Source: Nitrospirota bacterium (GTDB taxonomy: Bacteria; Nitrospirota; 9FT-COMBO-42-15; HDB-SIOI813). Taken from it: a DNA stretch of 9,791 nucleotides. This document shows, piece after piece, positions 1 through 6,858 of the stretch. Location: the NCBI GenBank assembly GCA_023248365.1, contig JAHFER010000043.1:1-9791 (forward strand). The letters run 5' to 3'. The notes under the pieces were generated by a model. It had not been told where the DNA came from. It ran no database searches and saw nothing but the letters and a program-made list of their open reading frames with translations. Position numbers and translations under genes: made by a program. Numbering within the stretch: the first letter of the stretch is position 1; every line of letters begins with the position of its first letter.

Positions 1-82
1 AATAGGTTATGATAGAGCAGAATAGTGAGGTGTGATGATGTGTTGCAAAAAAACAACATTTATGCATTGACTGTATTTTTTT

Positions 83-119
83 TGCTACGCCTATTTTTGA
101 TGGCCTCGTAAAAACTCAG
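83..119. repeat. degenerate partial copy of the same repeat end
   Basis: Bases 103-119 (tggcctcgtaaaaactc) resemble the end of the adjacent element at 130-146 (cggcttcgtaaaaagtc) in the same orientation, and gctacgcc at 83-90 also occurs inside the element at 191-198. This suggests an older, decayed copy lying beside the intact one. The rest of bases 1-126 shows no gene. It contains only a weak 5-bp hairpin (tgttg 41-45 with caaca 54-58) around an A-run. Confidence 0.45.
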
Positions 120-126
120 GGAAGCG

Positions 127-263
127 GACGGCTTCGTAAAAAGTCCAGGTGCAAGGCGCGCAAATCCTGAGGAATGAGGCGTACTTTGTTGCTACGCCGC
201 AATGACGAAGGATGAAGCGCAACGCCGCACGCCCAGAGGGCACCCGCTTTTTACGAAGCCGTC
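127..263. repeat. MITE-like element with 17-bp terminal inverted repeats
   Basis: The left end at 127-143 reads gacggcttcgtaaaaag and the right end at 247-263 is its exact reverse complement. Between them is a GC-richer core with its own hairpin (ggcgta at 178-183 pairing with tacgcc at 193-198). There is no room for a transposase, so if mobile it would be moved in trans. The right terminus overlaps the rlmN stop codon (262-264, minus strand), so the element abuts the gene end exactly and may also act as a 3' RNA structure. From memory, such 'cttcgtaaaaag' repeats are multicopy in Nitrospirota and deltaproteobacterial genomes; I could not search for that. Confidence 0.8.
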
Positions 264-1281
264 ATTCTTCATGTAATTGACCGCAAGCAGCAAGTATATC
301 TGCCCCCCGGCTTTTCCTTATAAATACGGTGTAGTTGTGGTCAAAAAGGATTTCCTGGAATGTGAGCACTGATGATTCTGAAGGCCTTTTAAATTGAGAT
401 CCGGGGAATTCATTAAATGGTATGAGATTAATCTTGCATCTTATTCCTTTTAATAGCCTTGCTACTCGTTTTGCATCTTCCGGTGAGTTATTAAAGCCGT
501 CTATAAGGACATATTCAAAGCTAATCCTCTTTCTTTGTTTCAGTGGAAATTCCCTGCATGCATGAAGTAGCTCAGCTAAAGGGTATTTTTTATTGACCGG
601 CATTATTATGCTGCGCTGTTCATCTGTTGAGGCATTAAGAGATATGGCAAGGTTTACGTTCAGACCGCTGGCGCCAAGATTTTTCATACCAGGGATTAAT
701 CCTGATGTAGAGATAGTAATCCTTCTTGCACCGATGTTTGCTCCAAACGGGTTTGTCAAAATCTCTACTGCCTTTATAACATTGTTGTAATTTGCAAACG
801 GTTCTCCCATGCCCATTATTACGACGTTTGTAATCCTCTTTCCCTGCGGCAGCCCCTCACTGGCTTTTAGAAACTGATTTATAATCTCTGAGCTTTTCAG
901 GTTCCTCTCAAGCCCGTTTTTCCCTGTCAGGCAGAAGGCACAGCCCATTCCACAACCTACCTGCGTTGATATGCAAATAGTCAAACGGTCTTCTTCAGGT
1001 AACAGTACACTTTCAATACTATGTCCGTCTTCGAGAGCAAAAAGATATTTTTCTGTGCCATCAGTTGACACCTGTCTCTTAACAACTGAAAGGTTGCTGA
1101 TATATGACTTTTGAGCTAAAACAGCACGGACTTCTTTGGACAGGTTAGTCATTTCATCAATAGAGCCTGCTGCCTTACCATAAACCCATTGGAATATCTG
1201 CTTGCCCCTGTACCGCTTTAGTTCTATGTATTCCGCCCAATCTTCCATTTCAATAAGACTCAGATTCCTAAGGTCAATCAC
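262..1281 (-). CDS. rlmN: dual-specificity RNA (adenine-C2)-methyltransferase RlmN
   Basis: Radical-SAM enzyme that, in the known family, adds a C2 methyl group to A2503 of 23S rRNA and A37 of some tRNAs in the cytoplasm. From the GTG at 1281 the product is 339 aa, a usual family length. Visible signatures are the [4Fe-4S] CxxxCxxC motif (C110, C114, C117, in QVGCGMGCAFC), the upstream conserved Cys C103, the SAM-binding GMGEP (157-161), and the C-terminal catalytic Cys C333 in AACGQL. The frame is open to a TTG at 1338. I prefer GTG 1281 because homologous sequence starts there (VIDLRNLSL), an AGGGAG lies 11 bases upstream, and the extra 19 residues overlap a strong promoter for the divergent gene. 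The TGA stop lies in the right end of the 127-263 repeat. No fault is visible; the identification is firm and only the start is uncertain. Confidence 0.95.
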   Translation of the reverse strand: MIDLRNLSLIEMEDWAEYIELKRYRGKQIFQWVYGKAAGSIDEMTNLSKEVRAVLAQKSYISNLSVVKRQVSTDGTEKYLFALEDGHSIESVLLPEEDRLTICISTQVGCGMGCAFCLTGKNGLERNLKSSEIINQFLKASEGLPQGKRITNVVIMGMGEPFANYNNVIKAVEILTNPFGANIGARRITISTSGLIPGMKNLGASGLNVNLAISLNASTDEQRSIIMPVNKKYPLAELLHACREFPLKQRKRISFEYVLIDGFNNSPEDAKRVARLLKGIRCKINLIPFNEFPGSQFKRPSESSVLTFQEILFDHNYTVFIRKSRGADILAACGQLHEE

Positions 1282-1299
1282 TTTATAATTATCTCCCTG

Positions 1300-1328
1300 C
1301 TGACAGTATGGAAAGATATTGCTATAAT
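1300..1328 (+). promoter_or_regulatory. sigma70-like promoter of the lytic transglycosylase gene
   Basis: CTGACA at 1300-1305 (5/6 of consensus) is followed, after exactly 17 bases, by a perfect TATAAT at 1323-1328. Expected initiation is about 1335, only a few bases before the ATG at 1338. There is therefore no room for a Shine-Dalgarno, and the transcript would be leaderless or nearly so. It is inferred from sequence alone. Confidence 0.65.
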
Positions 1329-1348
1329 CTTTACACAATGAAGGTCAA
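1321..1348 (-). promoter_or_regulatory. candidate promoter of rlmN, overlapping the divergent one
   Basis: On the minus strand TTGACC (1348-1343, 5/6) and TATAGC (1326-1321, 4/6) are 16 bases apart and lie upstream of the GTG start at 1281. The -10 box occupies the same bases as the opposing TATAAT (1323-1328), so only one polymerase could bind at a time. The match is weaker than that of the opposite promoter. Confidence 0.4.
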
Positions 1349-3641
1349 TCGTTTTATATTTCTCTTATTATCATTCATTTTGTCATTCTCTGCAATCGCT
1401 TATGCAGAAGATGAGATATGCGCTGAACCGTATAGTTGCCTGAATAATGCAATGGAGGTTTACAGGGGCGGTAAAACAGAGGACGCAATTCAGCTATTTA
1501 AGGACATAATAATCAGGTTTGAAGATCCTGAAGTGGTTGGGATATCCTCATTTATGGCAGGGAGTATCATGGCTCGATCAGAACTATTGGCGGAATCAGG
1601 GGCAGAGTCATTGGCAGATTTAGGGGGGAGTGAAGAATATCTTGAACAGGCATATTCTAAGTATCCCTTGTTGGGAGATTATGCACTTTTTACACTTGCC
1701 GGCGTATATGAGAAAAAGGGTGATTATAATAAGGCTGCTGAACTTTACAGAAAAATCTTCATTACATATCCGGATAGTGCACTTCAAAAGAAGTCTTTAA
1801 TAAGGGCCGCGGATAACTACCTTACATCAGGAGACATTGTAAGCGCCAGGGATACCTATGAAACCTTTATATCAAAATTCCATAGGGATAAGTCAGCCCC
1901 AAATGCCATGTACGGAATAGCAGTAAGTTATTTATTGAAAGATAATACTGAACTTGCATACAAATACCTCAACAAAATCTGGATTGAATACCCTGCAAGC
2001 CCTGTGTCATATTCTGCAAAGAAGGTGATGAATTGGTTGAAAAGTAATGGGTATGAGCCTCCTCCGCCTGAAAGTAATGAATCATTTACAAGGGGGGAGC
2101 GCCTTTTCAATGCAGGCTTATATGAAGATGCCGCAGCGGAATACAAGAGATTTCTTTCACACAGGGAAGGTTTCTCTGAAGGGAAAGAAAGGGATGCATA
2201 TTATAAGCTGAGTTTGTCATATTATAATGCAAGAATTTTAAAAGAAGCCGAAGATTCCCTGGAGTTCTTTTTGAATAATTATTCTGATGACAAGAGATCG
2301 TGTGAGGTTATCTATTCACTTGCGCGGAATTATCTCAGAGAGGGGAAAGATGATGCATTTGTGAAGTCGGGTAAGGCGTATATTAAGTTGTGCAGGGGTA
2401 CAGAAAAGATACCAGAGGTCACTTATAGATTAGGGATGTTTTATGCAGAGAAAAAGGACATTAAATCTGCATTTGGATATTTTGACAGGGTAATCAGAAA
2501 ATATTCTAAGAGTGATTTTGCTTCCGACAGCCGGTGGGCAAAAGGGTGGCTGCTGTATAAAGAACAGAAGTTTGCCAAGGCTCTAAAAGTTTTTGATTCA
2601 TTACTTAAGGATAAAAGAAATCCAGCGTTTATCCCTAAGGCCCTTTACTGGAAGGCAAGGATATTAGAGACAATGGGTGACCATGATGGGATGGAAAAGA
2701 GTTTATGCCAGTTATGTAATAACCATAACGGATCGTTTTATTGTTTCTTTGCCGCAGGTAATGTTGATATTCCATGCGATCATAGTCAAAAATCCCCTCT
2801 TCTTAATTCCATACCACCGGAAAATGTCATTCCCACGCAAGTGGGAATCCAGAGTAATGGCTTAGTTCTGGATTCCCATTTACACGGGAATGACGGTTTA
2901 CGGTCACGGATAACGATCACGGAACACGGATTTTCCGATGATACCCCGGATACCAAAATCAAACTACTCCTCTACCTTGGTTTTAAAGAAGAGGCTATAA
3001 ATGAAATTCAAAGGATTAAGCAGAACTTAAAAGAAGAAAAAGAGAGTGACAGGGCTATTGCACTTTCCTCTATTCTTTATGAAACCGGCGAATATAATAC
3101 AGCTTTAAGTGTTATATATACAAATTTTTCAAAAGAAATCTTGTACAGTGAGAATAATATTGATTATAGAGTCTGGAGGCTCATGTACCCCGACGGGTAT
3201 AGTGCATTAGTAAAAAAATACGCTGAAGAAAATGGTGTAGACCCGTTTCTCCTGTTTGCCCTTATAAGAGAGGAGAGCTGGTTTAATAATGAAGCGGTTT
3301 CATCATCCGGAGCGCTCGGCCTGATGCAGGTAATGCCTAAGACCGCATCTTCAGTTACAAATAATCACGATATAAACAGAAATTCAATGTTTGATCCTGA
3401 ACTTAATATCTCTATTGGCTCGAAGTTCTTTTCAGATCTTTTGAAGCGATTCGATGGGAATATCATATATGCAATAGCAAGTTACAATGCAGGCCCAAAT
3501 GCAGTAACAAAGTGGGTTAAAGAGCGTAGTGCATTTGATTTGGATGAGTTTGTTGAAGATATACCTTATAAAGAAACCCGTGATTATGTAAAAAAGGTAT
3601 TTTCAAGTTATAAGGAGTATATGCGGATAAACAGCCTATGA
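1338..3641 (+). CDS. exported TPR-repeat lytic murein transglycosylase (SLT domain)
   Basis: Cleaves the beta-1,4 MurNAc-GlcNAc bond of peptidoglycan, leaving 1,6-anhydro ends; acts in the periplasm. From the ATG at 1338 it has 767 aa. Residues 1-23 form a signal peptide with likely cleavage after AYA, before EDE. Residues about 36-490 are a run of TPR-like helical pairs (for example YALFTLAGVYEKKGDYNKAA). The C-terminal SLT domain (about 625-760) has catalytic Glu E646 in ALIREES, GLMQ (661-664) and SYNAG (715-719), matching the family 1 (Slt70-like) order. Residues about 497-533 are encoded by an inserted palindromic repeat lying between the TPR region and the SLT domain; the frame is kept. 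The open frame extends upstream to 1308, but that start would lack the N-terminal signal peptide and overlap the promoter. No Shine-Dalgarno is visible. I give no symbol because the exact slt/mlt subgroup is unclear. Confidence 0.93.
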   Translation: MKVNRFIFLLLSFILSFSAIAYAEDEICAEPYSCLNNAMEVYRGGKTEDAIQLFKDIIIRFEDPEVVGISSFMAGSIMARSELLAESGAESLADLGGSEEYLEQAYSKYPLLGDYALFTLAGVYEKKGDYNKAAELYRKIFITYPDSALQKKSLIRAADNYLTSGDIVSARDTYETFISKFHRDKSAPNAMYGIAVSYLLKDNTELAYKYLNKIWIEYPASPVSYSAKKVMNWLKSNGYEPPPPESNESFTRGERLFNAGLYEDAAAEYKRFLSHREGFSEGKERDAYYKLSLSYYNARILKEAEDSLEFFLNNYSDDKRSCEVIYSLARNYLREGKDDAFVKSGKAYIKLCRGTEKIPEVTYRLGMFYAEKKDIKSAFGYFDRVIRKYSKSDFASDSRWAKGWLLYKEQKFAKALKVFDSLLKDKRNPAFIPKALYWKARILETMGDHDGMEKSLCQLCNNHNGSFYCFFAAGNVDIPCDHSQKSPLLNSIPPENVIPTQVGIQSNGLVLDSHLHGNDGLRSRITITEHGFSDDTPDTKIKLLLYLGFKEEAINEIQRIKQNLKEEKESDRAIALSSILYETGEYNTALSVIYTNFSKEILYSENNIDYRVWRLMYPDGYSALVKKYAEENGVDPFLLFALIREESWFNNEAVSSSGALGLMQVMPKTASSVTNNHDINRNSMFDPELNISIGSKFFSDLLKRFDGNIIYAIASYNAGPNAVTKWVKERSAFDLDEFVEDIPYKETRDYVKKVFSSYKEYMRINSL
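2826..2935. repeat. REP/BIME-like palindromic element, copy A, inside a coding region
   Basis: Two inverted arms, 2826-2852 and 2868-2894, match at 23 of 27 positions when one is reverse-complemented. The left arm is itself a hairpin (TTCCCAC GCAA GTGGGAA). A conserved tail follows at 2895-2914 (ggtttacggtcacggataac), then gatcacggaacac, then ggattttc, as in copy B at 7162-7258. Read in the host frame it gives VIPTQVGIQ, LDSHLHGNDG and GLRSRIT, so it adds about 37 residues to the transglycosylase without a stop. Families of this build are usually moved in trans by RAYT-type Y1 transposases; none is present here. Confidence 0.85.
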
Positions 3642-3665
3642 TGCATTACCGCAATAAAATTTCTA

Positions 3666-3694
3666 TTGACAGGAGATAAATAACGCGTCATCAT
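3666..3694 (+). promoter_or_regulatory. weak candidate promoter of the Fn3 protein gene
   Basis: A perfect TTGACA (3666-3671) is followed at 17 bases by CATCAT (3689-3694, 4/6); CATAAT (3692-3697) is a better -10 but is 20 bases away. It is the only reasonable promoter in the 136-base gap after the transglycosylase. I looked for a cyclic-di-GMP riboswitch in this gap and saw none. Confidence 0.3.
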
Positions 3695-3777
3695 AATCGG
3701 TTAAGTGGAAAAAATAAATTCTTATCGTAATCCTGTGGCAGCTTGTTACTGCTCAAAAAAAGAGGTGCTTTTAAAAG

Positions 3778-5859
3778 ATGAAAAATAGAAAGACATTATG
3801 TTCTTTAATTATTGTGATGATATACATATTCCTTTTTGGGATAACAAATACTGTATTCGCTGAAGACTATTTTCTATCATGGACACCGTCGGCAACTAAC
3901 ATAGATGGTACTCCTTTAACAGACCTTGCCGGCTACAAGGTATACTACGGAACAACCTCAGGCGGCTATAGTTCAAGTGTGGATGTAGGCAATGTAACAT
4001 CAACTAAGGTAGGAAATCTTGCAAAGAATGTAACATACTATTTTGCCGTTACAGCCTATGATACTGCAGGAAATGAAAGTATATACTCAAACGAAGTATA
4101 CAAACTCATCCCGGACTTAATCCCTCCAACAGGGTCTTTTTCAATTAACAATAATGCCGCATACACCAATTCTTCTGCTGTCATATTATCTTTCTCTTGC
4201 TCTGATTTAGAAACAGAGTGCACTAAGATGCAGTTTTCAGAAGATGGAACTACCTGGACTGCATGGGAAAACTATGCTCCAGGTAAAATATATATACTTT
4301 CCAATATGGAAGGAACCAAAACTTTTCATGTAAAATATATGGACTATGCCGGCAATACTTCAGCAAAATATACACGTACAATTACCCTTGATTCAACTTC
4401 TCCGGTAATCTCAGGTGTATCGAGTAGTAACATTGGTATAAATAAAGCAGCCATCAACTGGGCAACCAATGAATCCGCCACTTCCCAGATAGACTATGGA
4501 ACTACGGCAGGCTATGGTTTATCAACTGCACTTTACGGGAGTCTTATTACAAACCACGGTATAACAATTTCAGGTTTAAAACCTTCTACGACATATCACT
4601 TTCGGGTAAAGAGTAAAGATAAGACAGGCAATAATACCTTATCCGGTGATAATACCTTTACAACAGCAATACCACCTGACACAACCGCTCCGGTAATCTC
4701 TGGTGTGACCATTAGTAATATAACTACAACTGATGCAATTGTCTCATGGACTACAGGCGAGGCATCTACGTCTCAGATTAAGTATGGAACAAACAGTTTA
4801 TATGGAAGTCTCTGCAATCCTGACAATAATCTTACAACATTCCATCTCCTTATTCTATCAGGCCTGACCCCAAACACAACTTATAAATTGCGGGTCATGT
4901 CTGTAGACCAGGCAGGAAATCAGGGGGTATCACAGGAATATAGTCTTACCACGCTCAGGACAATGCAGCCGGAAACACCTGCCCGGATAATGGATCTCAG
5001 GGTACGCCCGGGCTCCAGTTCTAAGAACTCTCTAATCCTTGATTGGACAGCTACAGGTGCAGACGGTACAGAAGGAACAGCAACAAGATATGATTTAAGA
5101 ATATCCGAATCTAAAATCATAGAAGATGGGATTACTCCATTGCAAGGGGAAATAAACTTTTCAAAAGCACTAAATATTACAGGGGTTAAGGTACCTGCGG
5201 CGGCTGGAAGTTCAGAATATTTCCAGGTAAATCAACTTAGTCCTAACAGTGTATATTTCTTTTCTATAAAGGCAATTGATGAAAAAGGAAATGTTTCTCC
5301 AATCTCCAACATTATAAACGGGGATAATGTTCCTCCGCTTCCTGTTACAGCATTGCTAAATGGATTTTCAATGATATCTATTCCGTTAAGTCCCACAACC
5401 TCAAATGCACAAACATTACTAAGTCCGATTGTCGGTTCTCCTGTTGTAATATATTGGTGGAGAGCCGGTTCCTTTATACCTGAAACGAATATTGTTCCCG
5501 GGTATGGATACATCCTCAAATCACCTACAGACAATGCTGTTCTTAATATATCAGGAACAGTTATTACAGATACCAGCAGGGCTATTCCACTTCAGGCAGG
5601 CTGGAATATGATTGGCAATCCATATACCCAGGATGTGCAGCTCATAAATACTTATATCCGTAATATTGATACCGGAGAATTAAAAACCTATGAAAATGCT
5701 GTAATAGCAGGCTGGGTCAACAACGCATTATACATATTTGACGGCGCTAAATACAGTTATGTAATGTATAATAACGCTAACCTGAGAATCTGGCAGGGAT
5801 ACTGGCTTGTTGTCTTAAAGACCGGACGATATGAATTGGTTATATACAAACCATCATAA
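3778..5859 (+). CDS. secreted multidomain fibronectin type III / Ig-like protein
   Basis: 693 aa, with a signal peptide (1-28, basic start, hydrophobic core, VFA before ED) and no other membrane segment. The modules in order are: Fn3 at about 30-110 (GYKVYYGTTSGGY, YYFAVTAYDTAGNES); an Ig-like module at 113-205 with two Cys (141, 148); two clearly duplicated Fn3-like units at 205-297 and 301-393, each starting with PVISGV and carrying SQI(D/K)YGT; a further Fn3-like unit at about 401-512; and a C-terminal pair of related units (about 529-581 and 608-681) with G(F/W)(S/N)MI and GY(G/W) motifs. No catalytic residues are recognisable. The likely role is an extracellular or surface-bound binding or adhesion protein, which is inference. 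AGAGGT lies 11 bases before the ATG. Neighbours give no functional clue. Confidence 0.85.
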   Translation: MKNRKTLCSLIIVMIYIFLFGITNTVFAEDYFLSWTPSATNIDGTPLTDLAGYKVYYGTTSGGYSSSVDVGNVTSTKVGNLAKNVTYYFAVTAYDTAGNESIYSNEVYKLIPDLIPPTGSFSINNNAAYTNSSAVILSFSCSDLETECTKMQFSEDGTTWTAWENYAPGKIYILSNMEGTKTFHVKYMDYAGNTSAKYTRTITLDSTSPVISGVSSSNIGINKAAINWATNESATSQIDYGTTAGYGLSTALYGSLITNHGITISGLKPSTTYHFRVKSKDKTGNNTLSGDNTFTTAIPPDTTAPVISGVTISNITTTDAIVSWTTGEASTSQIKYGTNSLYGSLCNPDNNLTTFHLLILSGLTPNTTYKLRVMSVDQAGNQGVSQEYSLTTLRTMQPETPARIMDLRVRPGSSSKNSLILDWTATGADGTEGTATRYDLRISESKIIEDGITPLQGEINFSKALNITGVKVPAAAGSSEYFQVNQLSPNSVYFFSIKAIDEKGNVSPISNIINGDNVPPLPVTALLNGFSMISIPLSPTTSNAQTLLSPIVGSPVVIYWWRAGSFIPETNIVPGYGYILKSPTDNAVLNISGTVITDTSRAIPLQAGWNMIGNPYTQDVQLINTYIRNIDTGELKTYENAVIAGWVNNALYIFDGAKYSYVMYNNANLRIWQGYWLVVLKTGRYELVIYKPS

Positions 5860-5944
5860 AGGGTTTTTACCGCGTAAATTACTTTTCACCCCTACCTTAA
5901 AAAGTTATTAATGGCAAAATAATCCTGCGGATTGGTTCTCATGA

Positions 5945-5974
5945 TTGACACACATGCTGCAAAAAGTGTATAGT
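5945..5974 (+). promoter_or_regulatory. sigma70-type promoter of the zapB-zapA cluster
   Basis: A perfect TTGACA (5945-5950), an 18-base spacer and TATAGT (5969-5974, 5/6) lie in the gap after the Fn3 gene. Initiation is expected near 5981, leaving a leader of about 40 to 110 bases depending on which zapB-like start is used. Confidence 0.7.
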
Positions 5975-6091
5975 CACACACGTAGTTATTAGTTTTTTAT
6001 AATAATAATGAGGGATACCTTAATGAACGATTTTGTTCAGCAAATCCCAATTTTTTCCGCCAATAACAGTATAGAAAGAGGAGATGTGCCT

Positions 6092-6349
6092 ATGAGTTTA
6101 GACAAGATCAATATGCTTGAGGATAGGGTTTCAGAGGTACTGGAATATATAAAGGTACTTCAGAAAGAGAAGAATGTTCTTGAACATCAGATACAGGAAA
6201 AGGATGCTGTTGTTAAAGACCTTCAGTATCAGATTGAAGAGTACAGGAAGACAGAAGAGGAACTCAACAGGATTAAAGATGAGAGAGTAGAGGTCCGTTC
6301 AAGGGTGGAAAGGATTATTGACACCCTGAAAGGGATCGGAAGCGAATAA
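6092..6349 (+). CDS. zapB: ZapB-like cell division coiled-coil protein
   Basis: 85 aa, almost wholly predicted coiled coil: heptad-like runs of Leu, Ile and Val among Glu, Lys and Gln (LEDRVSEVLEYIKVLQKEK, IQEKDAVVKDLQYQIEEY). No membrane segment or enzyme motif is present. Small coiled-coil proteins directly before zapA are generally ZapB-type factors that bridge ZapA and the FtsZ ring; here that rests on context and composition rather than close sequence recognition. The start at 6092 is chosen because AGAGGAG (6077-6083) lies 8 bases upstream and MSLDKINMLEDRV looks like the usual family beginning. The frame is open further upstream, with an alternative ATG at 6023 (GAGGG 8 bases before it) that would add 23 residues. 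zapA begins 27 bases after the stop, so the two probably form an operon. Confidence 0.75.
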   Translation: MSLDKINMLEDRVSEVLEYIKVLQKEKNVLEHQIQEKDAVVKDLQYQIEEYRKTEEELNRIKDERVEVRSRVERIIDTLKGIGSE

Positions 6350-6376
6350 TAACCTTTAAAAAACAGGTAAATAACT

Positions 6377-6655
6377 ATGGGCGTGGAGGTAGAGATATTC
6401 GACCAGAAATTCATCATAAAAAGTGATGAAGATAAGGACTATATACTTAAGCTTGCCGAATATGTAGATTCAAAGATGCGTGAGGTTAATTCAAAACGTC
6501 AGCTTTCTACTCCGCGCAAGGTTGCGGTACTTGCAGCCTTGAATATTACGCATGAATTGTTCAGTATTAAAAGGGAGATGCAGGAAAAGGACATAGATAT
6601 AGCAAATAGGGCAGACAGGCTGTTAGAACTTATTTCAGTTGAATTCAAGACCTGA
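6377..6655 (+). CDS. zapA: cell division protein ZapA
   Basis: 92 aa. ZapA binds FtsZ and cross-links protofilaments at the division site in the cytoplasm. The N-terminal part (VEVEIFDQKFIIKSDEDKDYI, about residues 3-23) and the following LAEYVDSKMREV and KVAVLAALNITHELF are typical of the ZapA family: a small beta-alpha head followed by a long dimerising helix (about 45-90). Length is normal. It sits 27 bases after the ZapB-like gene under the same promoter and is followed after about 20 bases by 6S RNA, an arrangement well known in Proteobacteria. The Shine-Dalgarno is weak (AGGT, 10 bases upstream), so translation may depend partly on coupling. Its last codons also contain the proposed -35 box of the 6S RNA promoter. 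Confidence 0.92.
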   Translation: MGVEVEIFDQKFIIKSDEDKDYILKLAEYVDSKMREVNSKRQLSTPRKVAVLAALNITHELFSIKREMQEKDIDIANRADRLLELISVEFKT

Positions 6656-6667
6656 ATTTGCTAATAT
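6639..6667 (+). promoter_or_regulatory. candidate promoter of 6S RNA within the zapA end
   Basis: TTGAAT (6639-6644) and TAATAT (6662-6667) are 17 bases apart; each matches 4 of 6 consensus bases. A start 7 bases after the -10 box is G6674, exactly the first base of the RNA's closing stem, which is the main support for this site. Confidence 0.5.
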
Positions 6668-6673
6668 GAATCA

Positions 6674-6845
6674 GCCCTGCTTTGCAGGTGATATAAAGGA
6701 AGTTTTGACCTAGAATTTTTTTAAAGGGTATTCTTCCAGGGAGACGGTGTGCATGCCCTCTAATCAGGGAAGCCTAATGTTTCTACAAGAATTCCCACTT
6801 GGTTTACCAGGTTTAAATTTCTTTTATACACGGTATAAGTGGGGC
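6674..6845 (+). ncRNA. ssrS: 6S RNA (RNA polymerase-binding regulator)
   Basis: Known 6S RNA imitates an open promoter, binds sigma70 holoenzyme and lowers transcription in stationary phase. The segment folds as a rod. The closing stem is 6674-6682 (GCCCTGCTT) with 6837-6845 (AAGTGGGGC), 9 bp including two G-U pairs. A second stem pairs 6688-6690 with 6829-6831 and, after bulged A6691, 6692-6702 with 6818-6828 (11 bp). A large bubble follows, whose 3' side has the small hairpin ACTTGG/CCAGGT (6797-6812). The apical arm pairs 6733-6741 with 6756-6759 and 6768-6772. The apical GGTGTGCATGCC and the following GAAGCCTAA resemble GGTGAGCATGC and GAAGCCTTAA of E. coli 6S RNA as I recall it. Position just after zapA is the classic locus. 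Ends are approximate by several bases. Confidence 0.87.
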
Positions 6846-6858
6846 GGGAAAAAAAGAA

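Noticed and set aside
1282..1338. TTG start at 1338 for rlmN giving 19 extra residues
   Set aside because: The extra residues do not resemble the RlmN N-terminus and would overlap the strong divergent promoter; GTG 1281 has an AGGGAG upstream.
2677..2894. Small plus-strand ORF and hairpins that could be read as a CRISPR-like or terminator signal
   Set aside because: There is only one inverted pair, no spacer series and no U-run; it is the palindromic repeat inside the transglycosylase gene.
3642..3777. Possible riboswitch before the Fn3 protein gene
   Set aside because: I found only a weak 4-bp hairpin (GCAG/CTGC) and none of the conserved cyclic-di-GMP riboswitch sequence.
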